Assembly: GCF_035046485.1 (NCBI RefSeq)
Contig: NC_085136.1
Location: 297,143,080-297,207,079, forward strand
DNA length: 64,000 nt
Origin: Aedes albopictus
Taxonomy: Eukaryota; Arthropoda; Insecta; Diptera; Culicidae
Direction: 5' to 3'
Shown here: positions 11,465 through 20,370 of the stretch, piece by piece
How the letters are laid out: each line of letters begins with the position of its first letter
Numbering within the stretch: position 1 is the first letter of the stretch
The notes under the pieces: model-generated
Told to the model about the DNA's origin: nothing
The model's database searches: none
Seen by the model: the letters and a program-made list of their open reading frames with translations, nothing else
Program-made: the position numbers and the translations under genes

Positions 11465-12665
11465 CCTCATTAATATATTTGTCAGCAGCCAGGAAGAATT
11501 TGATTTGATAATGCAAATCTTCGCTTCTTTCTCCCAATATGCGAGAATCAAGGTTAACTACAAAAAGTCATCCTTTATAAGATTAAATAATGCCTCTTCT
11601 GGCCCGCAGATTGTTAAGGAAGTTGATGAACTTACTATTTTGGGAGTAACTTTCGCATGTAACTGGTCCAAAACAATAGATATTAATTATTCAAAGCTAA
11701 TCAGCACTATTCAGAATCGGTTAAAAGTAAATGAATCAAGGAATTTACAGATATTGCAGAGAGTATGGGTTCTTAATACCTTTTTGCTTTCAAAACTGTG
11801 GTACGTGGCCCAAGTTTTTCCACCTAGGAACAAGCATCTGGCAAAAATCAAAAGCCTTGTAGGGATCTTTCTGTGGCGTGGTAGTATTTTTAGAGTCTCC
11901 AGAGAGCAGTTATACCTTGATTACGAAAGTGGTGGTCTCAAATTGATAGATCCAGAGTCTAAATGCAAAGCTTTGTTCGTTAGGAATGTAATACAGGATG
12001 GCAATGGTGAGGAAGAGTATTTGCTAGGATATGGAAATAGTGGACAATTCACTCGAAACGGTAAAGAATGTTTGCAAACCGGAAATGTCATCAAAGGAAC
12101 ACCGCACTGTGAATCAACAAAAAGCATGTATAGACACTTCATAAACTCCTTGAATATCACTGTGAAAGCTAAACAAGATCACCCAGAAGTTGATTGGGTA
12201 ACATTGTGGAGAAATTTGAGTAACAGTTTTCTGTGCGCCGAGGACAGGTCCAATTTGTTTTTGTTGATCAATGACGTTATATCAACTAAGGAAAAGTTGG
12301 TAGCATACGGCATTGGCAGACTACAGGACTCACTTTGTGAATATTGTGGAAAAACTGATAATAATCTGCATCGATTAACAGAATGCATAAAAACTGAGGC
12401 TATTCGCAAATGGACACAAGAAGTAATAAATAACAAATTAAACATTCATTTCAAGCGGTTTGACGATATTTTAGCATTAGAAAGCATAGGAAATGATCCT
12501 AGGAAAAAATCTGCTCTTTGGCTTGTGGTGCACAGTATAGGTTGGTCGATAAACTCTTCTCAAACTGGAAGCTTGTTCTGCTTCCAGAAAAGTATTAGGG
12601 AAATAAGATGGGCAAACAAGAGATCATTTGAGAAACATTTCGAAAGGTTTATGAATATTTGTTAA
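11463..12665 (+). pseudogene. L1-like pol, thumb and C-terminal domain only
   Basis: About 400 codons without an internal stop. Seen: RT-thumb residues at the N terminus, the FLWRG...GGLKLIDP block in the middle (about 11860-11960), and CEYCGKTDNNLHRLTEC near 12340-12390, a CCHC cluster at the expected C-terminal place. No endonuclease, RT fingers or palm are present, so it cannot mobilise. The ATG at 11406 belongs to the interrupted Jockey sequence and is not an authentic start. Confidence 0.75.
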
Positions 12666-12713
12666 CACTAGGAGTACGTAGTTTAAAGTATTGTATCTGG
12701 ATATAAATCACCA

Positions 12714-12759
<46 letters not shown>
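11465..12759 (+). mobile_element. 5'-truncated L1-like LINE with poly(A) tail
   Basis: A continuous frame (open from 11400, element part about 11465-12665, ending GTTTATGAATATTTGTTAA) encodes the RT thumb and C-terminal domain. It has LFVSS-type residues at once after the point where the catalytic YADD would lie, then FSQYARIKVNYKKSSF (the KSK-type motif), LVGIFLWRG, and ESGGLKLIDP, typical of L1/Tx1-like pol. Further on is a C-terminal CEYC...H...C zinc-binding cluster. An AATAAA signal at 12713-12718 runs into 44 A residues (12716-12759). The intact frame and clean poly(A) suggest a recent insertion. The RT active site is missing by truncation. Confidence 0.8.
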
Positions 12760-12760
<1 letters not shown>

Positions 12761-13122
12761 CGGTTGGAGTTCCTGGAGTACGTCTACCAGGAAACTAAAC
12801 TCCGCCTCAGACTCATACATCAAGTACCCAATCTATGTGGGTTTCAACGAAGCTATGTGCTGACCGCCGCTATCCAGCCCACCTGTCTACCTCACCACCT
12901 GACTGGGGAAACTACGAACGACGAATACTCACACCTCAGTCCTCTGATGAGGGTTCCCAGATCTCGCCGGTCATCGTTGTGAAGTTCACGCAATACCTGT
13001 ACGAGCGGCTAAGCACCTGCAGTTCTAAGCAGGAACAGATCGATGCCGATACCATAGTGGTCATGCCTTTCGTGAAGACTGCCTCATCGTGGCCAATTAG
13101 AACACTCGTTGTATTCTGAATA
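12760..13122 (+). pseudogene. Jockey-clade ORF1, downstream part after the L1-like insertion
   Basis: Resumes immediately after the poly(A). The frame 12835-13119 ends with a segment (FTQYLYERLSTCSSKQEQI) resembling the terminal helical block of Jockey-clade ORF1 proteins (about 40 residues with CxxKxxQ), then a stop. Together with 10985-11464 it forms one ORF1 split by the LINE. I see no clear target duplication at the junction. Confidence 0.5.
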
Positions 13123-13725
13123 AAACCCACAAGCTCGTCGATTTTTTCGACATCGTCGTAATTACGACGACTAAGACGACGACGCATCTCAAACCCGCGA
13201 AAAGTGTCTTCATGTTTGGATTCAGAGTTATGTTATGATGCTTGAGCTGGTCCTCCAGTGGAGGGGGAGTCACCGCCTCAACTGCCATCAACTGCCGGCT
13301 GCTGCCGGCAGCATCATCGCGGCAATAATAGGTCATCTTCATCGATGGGACAGCAACGGCTCCACAAAACGACATCGTCTAGCTGTCTCGGCGACAGGGG
13401 CAGTGCATCGAAGCTTGCGTCCTTAATGTCAAACACAGTCTGAGGAAACCCTCGACGAAACCGCAATGGCAAAATATTTACTACAGCTAGATCTGAAAGA
13501 AGGGCAATACACAATCCTAATCCAGATGCACTTAAAAAGCTCTTAACCCACGAGCGATCGCGCTGTTCTATTTTGTACAACACGTTAAAAAAACTCGCTT
13601 TTTGTACTCAGCATTAGCGTGGTGCTGACGCAGGTAGTCAACCGCGCGAGTTACGGAAGGTTAAAACACGATCTAGGCCTATTCCACAGTTGATTCCACT
13701 AGACAATTCCGACTCTAGGGAGAAG
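13123..13725. other. Degenerate sequence, probably Jockey inter-ORF and ORF2 remains
   Basis: Lies between recognisable Jockey ORF1 and RT remnants, but I cannot read an endonuclease from it. Short frames on both strands carry no supported domain. Confidence 0.35.
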
Positions 13726-13857
13726 CCCAAGTAACACACATGGTTACAGAACAGTGACGGCAGCGTATGTAAGGGTTGCACAGAAGTCACTGTGATTTAC
13801 TGCGCAACCCTTACATACGCTGCCGTCACTGTTTTGTAACCACGTGTGTTGCTAGGG
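13726..13857. mobile_element. Foldback MITE, CCCAAGCAACACA family (2)
   Basis: Starts CCCAAGTAACACACATGG and ends CACGTGTGTTGCTAGGG. The arms pair almost completely over 132 bp (TACATACGCTGCC near the centre appears in both orientations). AG occurs on both sides (13724-13725, 13858-13859), a possible 2-bp duplication that differs from the TA seen at other members. Confidence 0.8.
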
Positions 13858-13941
13858 AGGCTGGTGAGTCGACATTTCTTCAGTCCACACAATCTCCGAC
13901 AAGACATTGTCAGCACTCAAAAAGTCGCTGAGTTTGAGCAT

Positions 13942-14474
13942 TAGGCCGTCCCTTATTTTGCAAAAAATTTAAATGTTATAAGTTCGTTAGTGGAAAACAA
14001 TCGTTTTAGCTAAGAAATTATCGTGTCAAAATTTGAAGTCCGTTTTCAAAGCTAAGTGGTCTCTCAAGGGGTCTAAAGTTGTCAAAAAATGTATGGGACT
14101 AAAATGAAATTTTTGTCGACGAAAAAAATACGATATTCTAATAAAACCGATGATAAATAAAAAATGGTCAGAAATACTGATTTTTCGGTCGTTTTTTGTC
14201 AATAACTCAGAAACGAGTAGAGATATCGCAATTCCAGGCACATTTTTGGTCCTATGGGGTCCTAAAATCATTGGTTTTAGTAAAATAGCGTATTTTTTCG
14301 TCGAAAAAAATTTCATGTTATTTTAGTCCCATACATTTTTTGACAACTTCAGACCCCTTGAGGAACCACTTAGCCACGTGCCAAATTTTGACACGATCAT
14401 TTCCTAGCTAAAACGATCGTTTTCCACTGACGAATTTATAACATTTCAATTTTTTCAAAATAAGGAACGGCCTA
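13942..14474. mobile_element. Non-autonomous DNA transposon with 8-bp TSD and ~200-bp TIRs (TAGGCCG family)
   Basis: Inverted termini TAGGCCGTCCCTTATTTTG and CAAAATAAGGAACGGCCTA extend into arms of roughly 200 bp with few differences. TTGAGCAT flanks both sides exactly (13934-13941, 14475-14482), an 8-bp duplication as in hAT, P or Merlin-type elements. Removing the element and one duplication joins two parts of a Jockey-like frame (KVAEFE...HPVNLH), supporting the boundaries. No transposase inside. Confidence 0.85.
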
Positions 14475-14810
14475 TTGAGCATCCTGTCAACTTACATCTG
14501 ATCCCCAATGACTGCACGGAGGATTTGGAGATCACAGCTGATGAACTGTCGGCCTACATAAAAAGATCTCAAAAACGACGGCCCAAGCTTTCGATATTTA
14601 ACACTGTGAAATTGAAAATCAAGAGCTTAAGTCTTCAATTCTACCAACATCCGTAATCCGTAATCAGTGCCTTCCACTTAGCTGCATCCCCTTACCCTGG
14701 AAGTCATCCCCATCAGGAAACGACGGTCAAAGACCCTTCCTTACATAAAAGAGCTACAGACTTATTATCTTTCTCTCAGGTAAAACTATGGTGGCTTCCA
14801 ATGATGCGCG
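14475..14810 (+). pseudogene. Jockey-clade ORF2 remnant, RT N-terminal region
   Basis: Contains ITADELSAYIKRSQKRRPK, which fits the VTxxEVxxYIKxLKxKKAPG block before the RT domain, then after a frameshift LPWKSSPSGNDGQRPFL, which fits the PxxWKxSxIIPIxKPGKD block. Many stops. Its position downstream of the ORF1 remnant and its strand fit one Jockey element spanning about 10.98-14.81 kb. Confidence 0.5.
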
Positions 14811-15847
14811 GAGAAAAATAGCGCCCTCTCCTGTCATGTGTAACGACCGTGGTTGAAACTTGCTGACAGATGAAACAGTGGTGGCTGCTTCAAGGTATTA
14901 GCACCTTGAAGTATTGTTAAACGGTAGGAATGAAAGAGAGATTGATAGAATTTGAATCGCTAAATGAGGTCAATACAGCCATTCCCGGGATGTATAACAA
15001 CAAAACTGCTGAGAAGTACCAACTCCCGGCCGAGCTTCTCAAGCCTCGTAGTGAGCAGCTGTAGAAGAGGGAGGAAGGAGACCCTGCTGGAGCTGGTCCT
15101 GGAACGGAGGACAGAGCGAGCGGCCAACAGCTAGAAGGAGATGCGGTGCAAGACCGCTCTTCCAGTCAACGGGCACAGCCCGTACCATGAACGCAGAGCA
15201 GTAACGGCAGGAATAGCAATCACCGAGGCCATGCTGCAGCAGCCAATCCCAAGTAATGCACATGTCACAGAAGAGTCACAGCGGCGCAGCTTTTTATTGC
15301 GCAGAAGTCTCTGTAACATACATCTGGCAAGTAAGTATCAATTTGTTAGAAGTAAGTCACTGTGACTTCTGCGCAACAAAAACCTGTGTCAACGTGACTT
15401 TTGTGTGACAAGTGTGTTAAATACTTGGGATGTTACTGTGGATGATCGATGCCGGTTACCCACGTTAGCAGACAGCCAACGGCAGAAGTTCTCGTGGGCT
15501 GGATGCATCAAATACAAGCGAGAGTCGTGACTCGGCTGCAACCACTACTCAATAGCACCAACAGCGGATATGCAAGGACAGCAACTACGAGATTAAGTAG
15601 CGCTCCACATGGCTACAGCAGTCACGCAGTTCCATAAGGCAGACGACAGACCTCATATCCCGGCAACGAATATCAAATCTGCGGAATTCCTATCAGCTAA
15701 CAGGCGGAGTAAGCATTCTAAACCAGGATATTTTGCCCAGTACTTGGCGGCCATACAGAAACCCGAGGATCCACATTTTTCCTGTGTATTCAGCTACTGT
15801 TTGTGTTGTAAAAACGCTGGGTTTGCGGACGCTCCCGCAAGGAGACG
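14811..15847. other. Unassigned degenerate sequence containing one MITE
   Basis: No confident gene. Short frames around 15040-15250 and 15450-15850 lack a recognisable domain. It directly precedes an RTE-like RT remnant and may be its degraded upstream part. A MITE occupies 15248-15429. Confidence 0.35.
15248..15429. mobile_element. Foldback MITE, CCCAAGCAACACA family (3)
   Basis: Starts CCCAAGTAATGCACATGTCACAG and ends with ACAAGTGTG...ACTTGGG, with inverted pairing of GTCAC/GTGAC and TTGCGCAGAAGT words across about 182 bp. AT stands on both sides (15246-15247, 15430-15431). It is more diverged than the other members. Confidence 0.7.
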
Positions 15848-17428
15848 ATGAACGCAGACATGCAGGATCAAGGCAGCAGAAGAAATGACTACGTCATTTC
15901 TACAGGGAGCAATAACGAGTCAACTCCCACGTTGAGGGAAGTAAAGGAAGCTGTCCTGCAGCTCAAGAACAATAAGTCAGCTGATAAGGATGGTATCGGA
16001 GCTGAAATCATCAAGATGAACTCGGAGAAGTTGGCGACCTGCCTGCAGCGGCTAAAAGTCCGGATCTGGGAGACCGAACAGCTACCAGAGGAGTGGAAGT
16101 AAGGGGTAATTTGCCCCATCTACAAAAAAGGGGACACGTTAAGGTGCTAGAGTTTCCGCCTATAAAGTTATGTCCCAGCTCATCTTCCGTCGTCTTTCAC
16201 CAACAGTTAATGAGTTTGTGGAAAGTAATCAAGCTGGCCTCGTTGACGGCCGCTCGACAACGGACAAAATCAATACCGTGCGGCAAATCCTCCAAAAATG
16301 TCGCGAATATTAGGTCCCAACACCTGTTCATCGACTTCAACAAGGCGTATGACAGTATCGACCGCAGAGAGCTATGGACGAGAACGGCTTCTCCGGGTAG
16401 CTCAGATTATATTGATCAAAGCGACAATGGACGGTGTGAAAAATCTGCACACTTAAAACAGAATGCCGAGATCGGCTGTGCGGATCTCGGTTAAAGTTCA
16501 TTTGCTGAAATCTCGGCTGAACGCTTGACGTTTGATGTTTGATGATAGCGGCACCCATGGGTGCTGCTATGAATAAACTTTAATTTTTGCTGATATCTCA
16601 GTTAAAATGCGATTGCCGAGCGCTCGGCTGTGCGGATCTCGGCAAAAGAATGAAAATTAGCCGAGCTCAACTGAGTGTGTGCGTGAAGCTTTTGGACGAT
16701 CTGTCTAGTTCGTTCAAATCTCGCCGGGGTGAAATGGGTTACTGCTTCCGGTTAGATTATGATGGTCATCACTCAATATGAACGAGGCAACTCGGTTGAA
16801 GTTCTACCTAAGAATGATTTATTCATATCTTACTTGTAACTCTTGACTGTCGCGCTATGGTGCGGACGTGACCCTTTTCGCTACATCAGCATAAACGCGG
16901 TCATCGTCCGGGTGGCGTGAGCGCATTCATGCTGATGTTTTGTGTTTACTTTATTTTGCGCTTATGGATAAGTTCCGCGCGTATACAGGGCCGCATCCAC
17001 CACAGGGGACTAAATAAATAGTCTGTTTTGCGGATTACATGGTTTTTATTTCTGGAACATTTGGAATGGTGGCAGAACTGTACATCCGCTTTAAACGTGC
17101 AGCAGCAAACGCCAGTCTCGCGGTGTACGCATCGAAAACGAAGCACATGCTGGCAGGCGGAGCCACGAACAACAGGGCAAGCCAAGGCAGCAGTGTTACG
17201 ATAGACAGGGAAACTTTCGAGGTGATGGAGGACTTCGTCTATCTCGGGTCTTTATCAAAGGCAGACAACAACGTTAGCCGCGAAATACGAAGGTGCATCA
17301 TCAGTGGAAGTCGGGCCTACTATGGGCTCCACAAGAATCTGCGGTCGAAAAAGATTCACCCTCGCACCAAATGTACCATATACAAAACGCTGATAAGACC
17401 GGTGGGTCTCTACGGGCACGAGAACTAG
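15848..17428 (+). pseudogene. RTE-like non-LTR retrotransposon RT, multiply broken
   Basis: Frame 15848-16102 carries LREVKEAVLQLKNNKSADKD, the REVxxAIxxLKNNKAAGKDGI block, then WETEQLPEEWK. After a stop come VICPIYKKGD and, at about 16315-16370, HLFIDFNKAYDSIDR, the RT motif with its first catalytic Asp. LSSSFKSRRG follows at about 16700-16735. The palm motif with YADD is lost, replaced by inserted DNA (about 16770-17040). The thumb resumes at about 17060 with ASKTKHML, VYLGSLSKADNNVSREIRR and IYKTLIRPV. The same family occurs at 54.8 and 57.3-58.5 kb. Confidence 0.7.
16446..16683. mobile_element. MITE with TGCACACT ends, rich in CTCGGC/GCCGAG
   Basis: Left end TGCACACTTA and right end CTGAGTGTGTGCG are roughly inverted. 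The words GCCGAGATC, GTGCGGATCTCGG and GCCGAGC recur in both orientations. It lies between two consecutive RT motif blocks, so it is an insertion. No transposase; target duplication unclear. Confidence 0.6.
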
Positions 17429-18900
17429 ACTATGCTCGATGAGCACATGCAATCTATACTTGAAGCTCAAACACTTCGGGTGCATAGGACCACCAACATT
17501 GGCTGTATTCGCCATACAGCGATCAAGAAGGAGCTGCAGGATAAGTGCCTGTATCGCGTTAACTGAGTTCTGAGTACATTTCTGTCATCCGGAAACAAGG
17601 TGAACGCGATCAACACGTTTGCTGTGCCCCTACAACTTTGGGGTGGTAAATTGGCCCAGGATCAACCTCGAGGCGTTATAACGAGCAGTATACGAAAGGC
17701 GTTCACCAAGAACCGCATGTACCATCGGTGATATCAAGACCATCGACGAGCTGATCGTTACGTGGAAGCAGTAGGAGTTGCATGGGACGCACTTCCACCA
17801 ACTGGAGCTCGATATGCTGATAAGGTGGCGTCGAACGTTTAGTTGGTTAGCTGATGCGGGGTGACCTCTTTTCGGAAGCTGAAGGTTTCATGGTAGCCAT
17901 CCAGGACCGTGTAATTGTGTCGAAGAATTTCCTGACGTGTAGGATCGCTGTAGGAGGTGCAATTCTTTATTACACCAACGAACCTAACCTAAAAATGACT
18001 GCCAACTATCAGGTCATTTTGACAGATGTAACGTGAGCATGAAAAGGTCTGTCAAAATGACCTGAGAAGTGTCAAACATTTTCATGGCTAGCTTTGCTGG
18101 TGTACTGAAGAATTCAGTATGAGAAACGATCGAGCATGTCGTAACAAGGTCTCAGGTTGCCATCTGTTCAGTGTAAGCTGGAATAGCCTACCTCGATCGT
18201 CACTACGAAGTTGGCTAGATTGTGCACCAACAGTTTGCGTTGAAGCACAAGTTGGTCGATAGATTTGTACCCTACTGCAAGTATTTATTAGCTGGAAGTG
18301 ATTCTGGAAAATAGTTGCATAAAGCTGTACTGGGATCGCGAGATCATTACGGGCGTCCTTATTCATTCCAATCGGCCGGACATTATGGTTTACGCCAAAA
18401 GGATGAAGCCTATAATCCTCATCGACATCGCTACACCACTAGACCATTATGTGTGATCAACGTTCTCTGGCAATATAACCAAGTACAACGAGCTACCCAA
18501 GCAACACACAAGTTATATAATAGTTACGACAGCGCAAGTTTTGGTTGTATAGAAGTTTATTTTACGTTATTTCAACACAATGTTAAAATTACGTCAAATA
18601 AACTTATATACAACCAAAACTTGCGCTGTCGTAACTTTATTATAACATGTGTGTTGCTTGGGTAGCGGAGAAGTTCAAGCAGAAGTGACACCTGGAGGAC
18701 GACCGGCAAGCGAAGTTACCCCTTAATCTCTCCTGCAGTCCCTAGACGAGCTGGAATTGAAGAAGGACCTGAACAGGATCGTGAAAGCGGGGATTCTTGG
18801 AACCTGTAGTATAGTTGGGCGGTTCCTGAATTATCACGATTGACAGTACATGTGAAGCAGCCTCATTCGGATATAATCAAACAGGTAAATGAGATCCACA
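17429..18900 (+). pseudogene. Second non-LTR retrotransposon remnant, C-terminal region
   Basis: Directly follows the RTE-like fragment but belongs to a different family. Seen: TTNIGCIRHTAIKKELQDK and GNKVNAINTFAVPL (about 17485-17635), a YKYLGxxxxxxIxHxxIK...NKVxAINTFAxPV pattern; KAFTKNRMYH; LFSEAEGFMVAIQDRVI (about 17865-17920), a LFPETEGFxxAIQDxVI pattern; and YWDREIITG...NRPDI with IDIATPLD (about 18328-18440). These mark the RT thumb and C-terminal domain of a lineage I cannot name. A MITE at 18496-18662 splits the frame. Confidence 0.6.
18496..18662. mobile_element. Foldback MITE, CCCAAGCAACACA family (4)
   Basis: Ends CCCAAGCAACACACAAG and ATGTGTGTTGCTTGGG are near-perfect inverted repeats, and the arms pair along the 167 bp. 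TA flanks both ends (18494-18495, 18663-18664). Removing the element plus one TA rejoins TKYNEL with AEKFKQK in one frame of the host retrotransposon, which confirms the boundaries and the TA duplication. Confidence 0.9.
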
Positions 18901-20370
18901 GAGCCTCATTCCGATTGCTACGGGTAGGGTAATGTTGCCAGCATTTTCCCAATGAAAAATCATTGTCCACTTATTTTGTTAAACACTAAATCTCCAAGTG
19001 GTCCAAAAACATTTTGCTTTTTCTTCTCAAATCTTAGAAACGAATACCATCTCGTTCTAAACCCATCAACTCTCGCAGTCCATGTTTCACTCGGCTCGGG
19101 ATCAAACCCAGTCAGGGAAGGAGAAACATCACCGCCGGGCATTTTCTATCGTCCTTTCACTTTCTTCTGCTGGAACAAAAAAAAAGTAAATCCATTTTGT
19201 GCGCTTTAATAACAACATTATTAAAGGGGTCTTACGTGTAGGTAGAGCTCCTTACCACAGCGCAGCAGTGCGGGTCCTCGTGCTGGCTGACGATGATGAC
19301 GCCCACGTCGTTCACCGAGGTGAAATGGTTTACCCGCAAGGGTTATGTTTGGATTTTTATCTTTCCGATTACATACTTCTCCGTGTGGTGGCACTATGAC
19401 TGCACCCACGGCAGGGCTGAGGGTGCCCGAGGGTAGGAAGTCAGTAAAGTCAAGTAGGTGGGAAATTGGAACCCCATATCGGCATCGTCGTGGTGCGGTA
19501 GCTTAGATATGGTGCCGCTTTTATGGCGTTTGGTCGTCAGTCAGCCACCGCAACCGCCGTCGTCGTCGCCGTGTGGTTCAATGATGATGTTGGTACGGAA
19601 CAATTGAACATTTTGCCCAGAGGGTTCCACGTTCCATTAGGACGTCGAGTGTAGCTTATCGTTGGCTTTATGGCGTTCAGCATCCGATGGAGGTGCAGCC
19701 AAATGGGCTTGAAGTGGTAACAGATGATTGAAGTGTGATGTTTTTAAGTGTGAACCGTTTTATGACTTTAGAAATTTGGTAGGTTTGGTGCTTCTATCTT
19801 CATCTCTGGAATCGTCACATTGATTTTCTGTCATAATTGACTGACATATCAACTAGTAGTGAACGCGTGAATGATTTTCAATATTCATCAAGCAATCATA
19901 TTCCATCAACCTAAACTCCATTTTTTTGTATTCAAATTTCAGTATATGAAAACGTTTCACATAACATCAAAGTGGATGAACCAAAACCATCCGTGTGACT
20001 TCCTGTGTGCCATGCCACACCGTTGCGTTGCCATTAAACTAGTTCTTCTAGTTTCGATTCAGATAAGGTCATCCGTTAGGTATCGTAGACTTCCTCCTCG
20101 ATTGAATATGGCGACGACGCGGATCAAGTCCCTACGAAAGAGTTGCCAGCGCCAAGTACCTATGCCTGCCCGACCCTGTGCTCTGCTCTACAAAGCTCTG
20201 ATTCAAAACTTGCATTGAGAGGATTGCAGCTGAAAGCAACAACGTTTTCACCAAATCGGAACGTAGATGCTCATGCACATTGGCTGGTGGAGAAAAATGG
20301 TAAAAGTGACTCAACGTGATACTCGTACAGTGGTTTACAATCGAACGAGTCAATGTCCAAAGGATTCAAG
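18901..20370. other. Unassigned region left of the 8-bp satellite
   Basis: No gene recognised. Frames up to about 115 residues exist but have no supported domain. The sequence looks largely single-copy at the scale of this window. Confidence 0.5.
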
